From Pseudobdellovibrionaceae bacterium (GTDB lineage: Bacteria; Bdellovibrionota; Bdellovibrionia; Bdellovibrionales; Bdellovibrionaceae), in the NCBI GenBank assembly GCA_016785955.1, contig JAEUWH010000063.1:1-45480 (forward strand): a DNA stretch of 45,480 nucleotides, written 5' to 3'. Under the pieces are notes generated by a model. It ran no database searches. It saw only the letters and a program-made list of their open reading frames with translations, and had not been told where the DNA came from. A program made the position numbers and the translations under genes. Of this stretch, positions 33,291-41,498 are shown in pieces; within the stretch, counting starts at the first letter, position 1, and the number at the start of each line of letters is the position of its first letter.

Positions 33291-33692
33291 TGAACTAGAT
33301 TAAAATTTGTAGGTGGGATTGCCAAATACTTTCTAGAGCCACCCTAGCCCTATTGACGATTTTTCGCGACCGCGAAATCTTAACCATTTTTTAAAGAGAT
33401 CTTAAAAAATCTCTACGTACGTAATTTGTTACAGGATTTGTTTTCCAAGCTGAGGTGTCATTAATTGTCGAATTTTTCAAATAACCTGCTGAGTGTAAAT
33501 ATATCCATAGCACGGCGTAAAAATATTCGACAGAGGAATAAGAAGACTGTTCAAAAAATTGACGTGAAAGTCTTTCATGTACATCGGCATACACTGGAAA
33601 ATTTACCGTGAAATAATGTAAATTTCTTCAATAAATTGATTGTGGAATCTATCGAGCACGTCCGTTCCATCCGATTTCCCAATCGAAAGAGT
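33291..33692. other. Divergent intergenic region with palindromes
   Basis: The region holds a near-perfect palindrome TTTCGCG-ac-CGCGAAA (33362-33377) and an A/T stem TTTTTTAA (33387-33394)/TTAAAAAA (33402-33409) seven bases apart. A 67-codon minus-strand frame (33391-33594, GTG start) has plausible composition but no ribosome site, so I do not call it. Promoters for both flanking genes must lie here. Confidence 0.5.
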
Positions 33693-35768
33693 ATGAAAAT
33701 GTCTGTGAAAAAACTAGCCGTATTTTTGTTCGTATGTTTTGGCTGGCTGACACCACTTACGGCGGTGGCCGATCCTCAAAAAATAGCTATTTTCTATTCG
33801 AGCATGGGAAATGGCCATAAAGGTGCTGCTGACGCCATTGAAGCTGAAATTAAAGTCAAATCCCCCGAGGCTATAGTTCAGCAAGTTAATGTCAGGGACT
33901 TTATGAATCCAAGATGGGAAAAAATTGACCGTAGACTTTATTGGGCAATGTTTAAACATTCGGCTTATTTAATCGATCGATTTTTTGAAAGCTTCATCAA
34001 AAATGGAACTAACACAGTAGACTTTAGCAAGTTTATGAATGGCCGTGATTATAATACAGTGGAAATTGCCAAATGGCTGAAAGAGTTTAAACCAGACACG
34101 ACGATTGCAACTCACTATGGTAGCGCCATTGTATTGGCAAACGCTCGCGAGCAAGCCGGCATTAAAACAAGATTAGTTTGGGTTTTTACAGATTATTTAG
34201 AGCATTTTTTCCCTCGCATATCACAACGTACTGATATGACATATGTGCCGCACTCAAGCCAGATCGAGTATTGGAAAAGCTGGGGCGTAGACGCTGACAA
34301 GGTGGATACGTCTTTGATGCCACTTGTTCTTCCTAAAGCTGATGATTCGGCAAAACCTGTCGAGCCTGGAACTTTGGTAGTGACGATGCAAGGTGGTTTA
34401 GAAGGACTCAAAGATAACGTTAAAGTTATTAAATCTATTGTTCAGAATAACCCTGGAAGAAAAATGGTTATCAACGCATTTGTTGGTAAACAGGAGAGTG
34501 AGTATAAACGCGTACAAGATTATGTGAAAACAATTCCAAGCAATGTTGAAGTCAGACTCTTTGGATTTGTGCCACGAGGACAGGTGATCGCGCACATCAT
34601 GCAAGCAGATGTTTATGTCGTAAAAGGTGGTGGCCTGTCGCCGATGGAAGGTTCAGTTTTAAATAAGCCAACTATTTTGGTTGATGAATTCGGAAGCCAT
34701 GAACGTGAGCATTCTAAATTTTTTGCTAAAAATGGCTTAGCTGAACGAACAATGGATTCAAACGAAGTCGGCAAGTTAATCGGAACACTTTTGGCAGATA
34801 AAGAAAAACTTGAACGGATGAGTGCCAATCAGAAAGAATTTTCTCAGGCTGTGGGTCTTGATAAAATTGTCGAAGCCGCATTGACGCCATTCGATCCAAA
34901 TGCCAAAGCTGAAATAGAGTTGATTCCAATGGGTAAGTTTCAAGGCAGAGAAGTCAATGGACAAGCTCAGTCATTAGAAAAATTGAATAGAGATTACCCT
35001 TCAAATTTCGAAATTTTATTGGGATATCCGGTTTCTAAGTCAGGAAGATATTTGGATATGGGTGGAAAATCAAATCCATTTGGTCACATAGGAATTCGTA
35101 TCGAAGACAAAGTGTACACGGTTAATCACCGCTCAAAAATTGGAGAAGGACAGCTGCATGAAATCTCGTCGCTGGCTCAATACTTGTATTCAACTCAGGC
35201 ACGGCCAGAGATATTTGAGGGATATGATTTTGTGGGTGTTCATGGCCAAGCATATGGTCGGGAGACAATTAGCTTGCGTATGAATTTACCGGCTGAAGAT
35301 CTTAGGAAGATGCTGACAGAGCTTGATCTAATTGAGCAAGAATTTAAACAGAAAAAAACCGGCTATGATGTTAAAGCATGTAACTGTTCTACGTTGATTG
35401 ATCGTGTTCTTGAGAAAGGAAATCTCATCGAAAGTCGACAAAAGGGAATTGCGTTTCCCATCGATGTGTTTGAGTCGGCATTGTCTCGTATCAAAGATAG
35501 AGAAATCAAGACGACAACGATTCGTTATGCGCAAATCAAAGGAGCTCAAAGTGGATATGTATCGACGGATGTTCCACTTACCTTTAAAAGATTGTTTCGG
35601 TCGGTGGCGCGAATCATGAAAAATATGGTGGCTCCAAATTCTCTTTTTTATCCAAGCAAGCCAGAAGCGCAAGTCGAATATTCGCCAGGACGAGATACTT
35701 TGTATTATGAAAATTTTAATCGAAAAGAATTAGGAAAGAGTTGTTTATGGTTTTATACAAAAAAATAA
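33693..35768 (+). CDS. Exported MGDG-synthase-like glycosyltransferase fused to papain-like domain, CxxFY tail
   Basis: I start at the ATG at 33693 (GAAAGAG upstream); the frame opens at 33636. MKMSVKKLAVFLFVCFGWLTPLTAVADP is a cleavable signal peptide. Residues about 28-385 are a GT28/monogalactosyldiacylglycerol-synthase-type glycosyltransferase: IAIFYSSMGNGHKGAADAI, VVTMQGGLEGLK and VVKGGGLSPMEGSVLNKPTILVDEFGSHEREHSKF. Residues about 440-610 look like a papain-type fold with FGHIGIR (His465) and ACNCSTLIDRVL (Cys563, Cys565), close to DUF4105. The end GKSCLWFYTKK has the CxxFY tail. An exported sugar-nucleotide enzyme has no obvious donor in the periplasm; action in a prey cell is conceivable but inferred. 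Confidence 0.75.
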   Translation: MKMSVKKLAVFLFVCFGWLTPLTAVADPQKIAIFYSSMGNGHKGAADAIEAEIKVKSPEAIVQQVNVRDFMNPRWEKIDRRLYWAMFKHSAYLIDRFFESFIKNGTNTVDFSKFMNGRDYNTVEIAKWLKEFKPDTTIATHYGSAIVLANAREQAGIKTRLVWVFTDYLEHFFPRISQRTDMTYVPHSSQIEYWKSWGVDADKVDTSLMPLVLPKADDSAKPVEPGTLVVTMQGGLEGLKDNVKVIKSIVQNNPGRKMVINAFVGKQESEYKRVQDYVKTIPSNVEVRLFGFVPRGQVIAHIMQADVYVVKGGGLSPMEGSVLNKPTILVDEFGSHEREHSKFFAKNGLAERTMDSNEVGKLIGTLLADKEKLERMSANQKEFSQAVGLDKIVEAALTPFDPNAKAEIELIPMGKFQGREVNGQAQSLEKLNRDYPSNFEILLGYPVSKSGRYLDMGGKSNPFGHIGIRIEDKVYTVNHRSKIGEGQLHEISSLAQYLYSTQARPEIFEGYDFVGVHGQAYGRETISLRMNLPAEDLRKMLTELDLIEQEFKQKKTGYDVKACNCSTLIDRVLEKGNLIESRQKGIAFPIDVFESALSRIKDREIKTTTIRYAQIKGAQSGYVSTDVPLTFKRLFRSVARIMKNMVAPNSLFYPSKPEAQVEYSPGRDTLYYENFNRKELGKSCLWFYTKK

Positions 35769-36817
35769 TATCCTTTATATTTGCTAGTCACATAGCTTGT
35801 GCAGCGATTGATGACCTTCATTTTGATCTTAAAATGCCGATGGGTCCTTTTAAAGGTGAGTCACTCGCTAGAAAAAGTGATCGTCCAGTGATCAACTTAA
35901 GAGACGAGGAACTATCCGCGCGTTCATTTGATGGCGACGTTAAGGACAGTACGGATTCTTCAAAGTCAAAAATTTTAGTGGCGAATATTTTCCACAGACC
36001 ACATTTTTATGTGGCGAAGATTGACCTGACTAAAGTTAAAAATGTGTACTATCTGTTCGAAAAATTTATGCCGTTGGCCGCACACACTATGGTGCGATTT
36101 GAAATGGAACCTGGTCATGAAATCGAACTAATAGCAAAACTACCTACACAGCAAGAGTGGAAGGGTGGCATTAAGTATCATGAGCTAGAACAACCAATCA
36201 AAATTGCTGATCTAGTTATGTCGTTTGACTCGGAATGGGTTGAAGGCACCAAGGGAGCGTTTAATCCAATAAATGGTGTACGCGGACATTATACCAGCAT
36301 GTTTCGTTTTTTCTCGGTGCAAAGCTTTATAAAGTCTTTCTATTTGAGTCGCCCCTACCCTGTTGAACAATTTCGATTGAATTTGAAAGCCGAAGAGTCT
36401 GGTGCTTATTTAAGAATGTTACTTGATCGTTCTGCTTATCATGGTGTCGACAAAGGATTCAATACGTTCTGCAACAACTGCACAACTAATCCAATCGAAG
36501 TTTTGGAAGAGTCTATTCCAAAACGCGAAAAAGCAGGTTGGGCGCGAAGAAATGTGGACCGATTGTTTTTCAATCTTTTAGAAAAACACCCTAGCATTGT
36601 GCCAAGTGTTTTATGGTCTCGAGGCTGGAGAGATAAAGGCTCGCAAATCGAAAATTTAGAACGGGATCCTAAACTGAGGGCAGATTTCGATGCGGCTTTT
36701 GATGCTGGTTTAGAGCGTCTTTCTAAAATGCCAGTCGATTCGAAGAAATACAAAAAGACCAAAGAAAGTCTGATGAAATTTTCTTCCGGCAAAGCGTGTT
36801 TGTTATTTTATTATTAA
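35747..36817 (+). CDS. Exported DUF4105/Lnb_N-like papain-fold protein with CxxFY tail
   Basis: The ATG at 35747 follows AGGAAAG and lies within the last codons of the fusion gene, so the two are coupled. A signal peptide (MVLYKKIISFIFASHIACA) precedes a beta-rich N-terminal part and a DUF4105-like domain: NGVRGHYTSMFRFFSVQ (His181) and FNTFCNNCTTNPIEVLEE (Cys242, Cys245). DUF4105 domains form the catalytic part of Lnb, a lipoprotein transacylase of gram-positives, and occur widely in proteobacteria with unknown roles. The reaction here is unknown. The end GKACLLFYY has the CxxFY tail, only six residues long. Confidence 0.75.
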   Translation: MVLYKKIISFIFASHIACAAIDDLHFDLKMPMGPFKGESLARKSDRPVINLRDEELSARSFDGDVKDSTDSSKSKILVANIFHRPHFYVAKIDLTKVKNVYYLFEKFMPLAAHTMVRFEMEPGHEIELIAKLPTQQEWKGGIKYHELEQPIKIADLVMSFDSEWVEGTKGAFNPINGVRGHYTSMFRFFSVQSFIKSFYLSRPYPVEQFRLNLKAEESGAYLRMLLDRSAYHGVDKGFNTFCNNCTTNPIEVLEESIPKREKAGWARRNVDRLFFNLLEKHPSIVPSVLWSRGWRDKGSQIENLERDPKLRADFDAAFDAGLERLSKMPVDSKKYKKTKESLMKFSSGKACLLFYY

Positions 36818-36818
36818 G

Positions 36819-37715
36819 CTATTTTACCAAGAATTGGGCCAGCGATTGTATGTCGACCATGCAATGGTCCCCAAATTGAGGATGCCACTCGATGGATAAA
36901 TTCCGACTTTTAGCTCTTTCGATAAAGGTTTCAGTGGCATCGTAAATGCCCCACTCGTCATAAAGGGCTCCGCTGATGTAGAATTGTGATTCGTATTTTA
37001 CGTCATTTCGTTCGATCAAGCGCAGGGGGGCAAAGCGATCCCATTCCTTCTCGGATGCAAAGAAATTTCGACTTAAAACGATCGCCCTTAAGATATTTAT
37101 AAGTTCAGCGCCAGAGGTCTGCATAAATGAGTAAAGCTCGCTTAAGGAAGAATAAGGCGTTTCTTTATACATTACAGGACATACTGAAGCAATTTTACTG
37201 AATAGGCGTCCATGAGTTAGACCAGTAGCCAAAGAATTCATTCCACCCATGGAGGCGCCAAACAGAATGCGATGTTTTGGGGCCCCAACCATACTTTCAA
37301 TTCGAGGAATGATTTTTTCGATGACTAAGTCCATCAGACCACTAAATTGTTTTTCTCCTTTAGGGGTGAGAACCCAAACAGGTCCAAAAGAAAGGGTGAC
37401 TATGGTCGGTGGAATAATGGCATTTTGTTGCCAGTATTTTTGTACCATGGCTCCGTATAAATATTCAAAATTCCATATCATTTCGTTTTGGTCTTTTCCA
37501 TGAAGTGCGTACGCAATGTCGCCGTTGGTCTTACCGTCCGCTGGCGAATGAATACAGTACCGAAGGCCGCCTAGATCGGAAAAACTGCCACATTCTTTTC
37601 GTGAAGGAATAAATTCAGTAACCTTTTGACGGCCCAAAGGAGTTTTAAGAACAAAATGAATTCCAAAATAGGCAACGACCAACAAAACTGAAACGAGAGG
37701 AAGGTATTTTTTCAT
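36819..37715 (-). CDS. Esterase-like alpha/beta hydrolase, membrane-anchored
   Basis: Residues about 4-22 are a signal anchor. The 298-residue protein has a nucleophile elbow FGASMGGMNSLA (Ser155), an upstream ALHGKDQNE strand-turn, and a possible catalytic histidine in FGDHCMVDIQ near the end. This is the putative-esterase pattern (esterase D/ferulic-acid-esterase-like), with unknown substrate. It converges on the 35747 gene with one base between the stops. The ATG is preceded by a weak site, ten bases from the pectin-acetylesterase-like gene, so the two minus-strand genes form an operon. Confidence 0.8.
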   Translation of the reverse strand: MKKYLPLVSVLLVVAYFGIHFVLKTPLGRQKVTEFIPSRKECGSFSDLGGLRYCIHSPADGKTNGDIAYALHGKDQNEMIWNFEYLYGAMVQKYWQQNAIIPPTIVTLSFGPVWVLTPKGEKQFSGLMDLVIEKIIPRIESMVGAPKHRILFGASMGGMNSLATGLTHGRLFSKIASVCPVMYKETPYSSLSELYSFMQTSGAELINILRAIVLSRNFFASEKEWDRFAPLRLIERNDVKYESQFYISGALYDEWGIYDATETFIERAKSRNLSIEWHPQFGDHCMVDIQSLAQFLVK

Positions 37716-37724
37716 AGTATGTTT

Positions 37725-38717
37725 CTAGTGAGACTCGCCATAAACTTGTTTTACAAATCCGATGGCTGTAGACCCTTCCATCGATTTAAGCGAGTACTTT
37801 TCTTGAAATAGCAAAAAAATATGGTCGTCAGAATCATAGAGCCACATTTTGGTGTTAGGATAGCTTTTACATGTTTCAACTAAACCTTCTTCGCTGAGCA
37901 AAAGTTTTTTATGGTCTTCTTTAGAAATTAAGCCAAAATATTCGGACATAATTTGATCTTTTTCGCCATAAAGAAAACCTATTTTCCAATTTGAAAGTCT
38001 ATTTAGAACCGGTTTTATCCTGCGGGCAACAAAGCCATCATCATAGTCTATCTTAAGACCGATATCGTTGAACGCCTTTTTGAAGCTTGTTTTAGCATCG
38101 GCACTGAATTGACTCCAAAATCTTGGTCCAAAATGTAAGCCGGGGGAATCTGCAATCAAAGTCTTTTTTGCATTTGGATGGACGAATGTTTCAATATATT
38201 TAGCGTGCAGAAGGGTGCCGATGGCCCCAGCGGAAGATCCGACTAAGGCTAAGTCGTTTACAGCTTTAAAATTAATTATACCTGTTTGGGCCAAATATTG
38301 TATAGCAAGGCGAACATTTGTATGACCCATGTGTGTTACAGGATAGAGTTTATAATTTCCAATGTAATCGCCAGCAAACACATCACCTGTGCAGTAAGGA
38401 AAATAAATATTTGTATGATCAATGAACGGGTTCTCAGGATTATCTGAGTCCGAGAGCGCACCAAATGCTTTCAGCATCGGAACGGGATAAATCCAAGCAC
38501 GGTAAAGACAGGTGGTTTGATCCCAGCAGGCTCCGCCTCCCATAAACTCAATAACTAATTTTGATGGATCTTGATCGCGTACAAAAACACTGTAAGGCGA
38601 TCCATTTCCACATTTAGCACCAGGTATTTTAATGCGCTTCCATGTTGAAGCAAAACTTGAATGGCCGACAAGCACCAATAGAAGCATCATGCTCCAAACA
38701 CTAAATCCCCTCGTCAT
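37725..38717 (-). CDS. Pectin acetylesterase/Notum-family carboxylesterase, exported
   Basis: I place the start at the ATG at 38717, preceded by GAGGGG; the longer frame runs to 38783. A signal peptide (MTRGFSVWSMMLLLVLVGHSSFAS) leads to a PAE-family core: CGNGSPYSVFVR, LVIEFMGGGACWDQTTC (61-70) with the GGGAC oxyanion, PYCTGDVFAGD, LVGSSAGAIGT (Ser162) and LIADSPG. Members remove acetyl or acyl groups from pectin, glycans or, in Notum, lipid from Wnt. The substrate here is unknown. The location next to another esterase and a GH1 enzyme suggests polymer or lipid degradation. Confidence 0.88.
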   Translation of the reverse strand: MTRGFSVWSMMLLLVLVGHSSFASTWKRIKIPGAKCGNGSPYSVFVRDQDPSKLVIEFMGGGACWDQTTCLYRAWIYPVPMLKAFGALSDSDNPENPFIDHTNIYFPYCTGDVFAGDYIGNYKLYPVTHMGHTNVRLAIQYLAQTGIINFKAVNDLALVGSSAGAIGTLLHAKYIETFVHPNAKKTLIADSPGLHFGPRFWSQFSADAKTSFKKAFNDIGLKIDYDDGFVARRIKPVLNRLSNWKIGFLYGEKDQIMSEYFGLISKEDHKKLLLSEEGLVETCKSYPNTKMWLYDSDDHIFLLFQEKYSLKSMEGSTAIGFVKQVYGESH

Positions 38718-38861
38718 AGCAGTTCCCCTCAATTTAAAAACAACTATTACTAAATTTTGAAGGCAATCAAGCTGGGGTGTCAAACCTTTGAACGGCCTAG
38801 CTAGCTTTTTCCTCCACTGGTCTAGGAATTGCTAATATTGATACTCTACGAAGAGGTCCTA

Positions 38862-39950
38862 GTGGCGTTGAGGTTGATTCACTTTCTATTTGTTTTGCTT
38901 TCTGTTAAGACTGCGTACGCTAGTCAAATTGACAGTTTTCGTCAATGCCGCGATTGTTCTGCAGCAGAATTAGACATGTTTTTTGATACGTCTTCAGCGC
39001 CTGACACATCTTTTAAGCTGATTCATGCCCAAGGCTCGCTTGGGCCGGTGATTCTATTTCATGGTTTAACCGATTCTCCCTACTACATGAAAGATATCGC
39101 TGAGGTCTATTTTAGGATGGGATACGATGTGTATTCACCTTTAATGGAAGCACATGGTGCTGCCTACGGGGAACTCAGCACTATTCAAAATACACAATGG
39201 AATCAACAGGTAGAAAAATACATTTCGTTGCTGCATGGGCGGTACAAGCGCAAAGTTATTTTAGGTGGTTTTTCAAATGGTGGCTTAGTGTCGACGATTG
39301 CCACGATCGCTGCACCCACAAAAGACAAAATACTTTCACTGCTATTAATATCGCCAGCATTGGGTTTGCCGCCTAAAGCCTGGATTGCCTACAAGTTCCT
39401 AAAGGCTTTTGATAGACTGGCTAAAAAATTTGATATTCAGTCATTGTATGAACTGCGTAGAAAAATATGGAGTATGCCGGTAAAAACGTCCGAGTACGAA
39501 GATCCTCGTGGTCGAGTGCGTTCTCCGATTATGCAGCTTAACGGTCCATTCCAAGTCGCTCGTAATATTGAAATGCTAAACAGCATGAGCAGAGATAAAT
39601 CGATTGAGATACCGGTCACGGTTGTTTTAACCTCTGATGATACGACGATATCAATTCCAAAAGTGCTAGCTAAATTTAGAAGTCTTTTGGGGACAAGAAA
39701 GCATTTGGTATGGCTACAAAGTCCCAGTGCAAAAATGCCGTCGGTGTTGCATCGTCTGCCACCCGAGGAATTAACAATTGTAAATGTAGACCGAACGCTT
39801 TCGCACAGTATTACTCTACACAAGAGTGGCTTAACAATAAATGAAGATAACCCCGAGTTTAGTAGAGTCGCTGCCGTTCTTGAACACTCGTCCGTGCGAA
39901 AAAAAAATGAATGCACTAGCTTTTATTCAAGTATAGCGATGTCGAAATAG
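38862..39950 (+). CDS. Exported alpha/beta hydrolase (lipase/carboxylesterase) with CxxFY tail
   Basis: The start is taken as GTG at 38862, preceded by AGAGG; the frame opens at 38829. MALRLIHFLFVLLSVKTAYA is a signal peptide. The hydrolase has oxyanion HGLTDSPYYM (67-76), nucleophile GGFSNGG (Ser138), an acid in VVLTSDDTTIS and a histidine in RTLSHSITL. It is close to secreted monoacylglycerol-lipase-like esterases. Mature N-terminus has a CxxC (QCRDCSAAE). The C-terminus ends KKNECTSFYSSIAMSK, another CxxFY tail. It is divergent from the pectin-acetylesterase gene. Confidence 0.82.
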   Translation: MALRLIHFLFVLLSVKTAYASQIDSFRQCRDCSAAELDMFFDTSSAPDTSFKLIHAQGSLGPVILFHGLTDSPYYMKDIAEVYFRMGYDVYSPLMEAHGAAYGELSTIQNTQWNQQVEKYISLLHGRYKRKVILGGFSNGGLVSTIATIAAPTKDKILSLLLISPALGLPPKAWIAYKFLKAFDRLAKKFDIQSLYELRRKIWSMPVKTSEYEDPRGRVRSPIMQLNGPFQVARNIEMLNSMSRDKSIEIPVTVVLTSDDTTISIPKVLAKFRSLLGTRKHLVWLQSPSAKMPSVLHRLPPEELTIVNVDRTLSHSITLHKSGLTINEDNPEFSRVAAVLEHSSVRKKNECTSFYSSIAMSK

Positions 39951-40038
39951 TAACCGTGTCGTTGGCATCTTGAATGGAAAATTTTAAAACATTTGACTAA
40001 ATCCCTTTATGCCTAAGTAATAGTGTATGGAGGGGACG

Positions 40039-41247
40039 ATGCGAGCATGGATAGTATCATTTGCGATTTTTCTGATATCTCAACTTAGTTTTTCAGAGGC
40101 ATTTTGGTGGGGTGTTTCGACATCACCTTATCAGACCGAAGACATAGCCATTTCAAAAGATGATACTCATTTTTTTAAAACCGATTGGGATTTGTTTTAC
40201 GAAGCCGGGCGGTTGAAGTATCCCAAAAATGATGCTGTTTTTAGCTTTACCGAATATAAACGAGATATTCAGAAGATGAAAGAGCTTGGGTTAACTCATT
40301 ACCGGTTTGGCATTGAGTGGGCGCGTATCGAGCCTAAGATTGGTTCCTATAATAAAGAAGCTTTATTGCATTATAAAAAAATTGCGATGGAGTTAAAGAA
40401 AAACAATATCACTCCTATCATCTGCTTGTGGCACTGGACATTTCCGTCTTGGGCGTTTGATGTGAAAGACCCAAAGACGTTTGGCTGGATGAATGAAAAT
40501 GTTAAACAGCGTTGGCCTGATTTTGTAAAACTTGTGATTGAAGAATTCAAAGACGTAACAATTTACTATGCACCTCAAAATGAGCCTAATGCACAAAGCC
40601 TTGCTGGTTTCTTTATGGGAATATTTCCTCCGGGAGAAAAGTATTCACTTAAATTGTATCGGCAACATATTGAAGATGCAGCGGATGCTTTTATTGTGGC
40701 CGCGGATCTAATTAAAAAATCGTATCCACAAGCACAAGTTATGTCTGTTCAGAACATGATTTACTGGGAAAAGGCATGGTGGGACATTACGAATTTTTTT
40801 TACAATCTAGGAGATGAATTTAACTATCGGCACCTGGAGAGAATTAAGGATCATATCGATATTGTCGGTTTTAATTATTACTATCGAGTCAAAGCCAGTC
40901 CATTTCCTAATGAACGTGTCATTGACCCAGAGGGATTAAAACTTCTTTTATTGAAATTGGCCGAGAGATACAAGAAACCACTTTTAATTACTGAAAATGG
41001 TTGGGCTGACCCAATCGGAAAAATAAAAACAGATTATCTTTTAAAACATATCGAAGTGGTTAAGGAATATCGACATAAAACAGGTCTTCTTGGATATTTT
41101 TATTGGAGTCTTATTGACAACTATGAGTGGGCTGCGGGCTACGAAGAGAAGTTTGGGTTGTTTCATTTCAATCCCGGCGATAAATCTCTTCAGCCCTACG
41201 AGGTTGTCGATGCTCTGAAAAAGATAGTTTTTGAAGATAAGCTGTAA
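40039..41247 (+). CDS. Exported GH1 glycosidase (beta-glucosidase-like)
   Basis: I use the ATG at 40039, which has GGAGGGG just upstream; an earlier ATG at 40027 overlaps that site. A signal peptide (MRAWIVSFAIFLISQLSFSEA) precedes a GH1 barrel. Motifs are WGVSTSPYQTE, HYRFGIEWARIEP, WHWTFPSWAF, APQNEP with acid/base Glu182, LITENGW with nucleophile Glu319, and GYFYWSLIDNYEWAAGY. Family members cleave beta-glycosides from chain ends. At 402 residues it is a little shorter than typical 450. Export is uncommon for bacterial GH1. It lacks the CxxFY tail. Confidence 0.92.
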   Translation: MRAWIVSFAIFLISQLSFSEAFWWGVSTSPYQTEDIAISKDDTHFFKTDWDLFYEAGRLKYPKNDAVFSFTEYKRDIQKMKELGLTHYRFGIEWARIEPKIGSYNKEALLHYKKIAMELKKNNITPIICLWHWTFPSWAFDVKDPKTFGWMNENVKQRWPDFVKLVIEEFKDVTIYYAPQNEPNAQSLAGFFMGIFPPGEKYSLKLYRQHIEDAADAFIVAADLIKKSYPQAQVMSVQNMIYWEKAWWDITNFFYNLGDEFNYRHLERIKDHIDIVGFNYYYRVKASPFPNERVIDPEGLKLLLLKLAERYKKPLLITENGWADPIGKIKTDYLLKHIEVVKEYRHKTGLLGYFYWSLIDNYEWAAGYEEKFGLFHFNPGDKSLQPYEVVDALKKIVFEDKL

Positions 41248-41498
41248 ATGTCGAAGCACTTATGAGTCACCATACAAAGTGAAATGAGGGCCCTGTTGTG
41301 ACGAAAGTGGTGGCCCCATTTGTGTTTGGTAGCCCTCGAGTGTTAGAAATTAATCAAAAAATTACGGATTTAACGGTGGTACTGGCGTCGCCCTTGATTT
41401 GATAACCTTGAAAATTCCCTATTTATTCCAATATTTGATTGCCCATTATAGAGGCCTTTGTTAATGGTCGAAGGTCCAAAAAAATCCGAGGGGGAATC

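Noticed and set aside
33391-33594. 67-codon minus-strand frame with GTG start
   Set aside because: Composition is plausible but there is no ribosome site and it overlaps A/T palindromes; support is too thin.
39437-39916. 159-codon minus-strand frame
   Set aside because: It is antisense to a hydrolase with a complete catalytic motif set.
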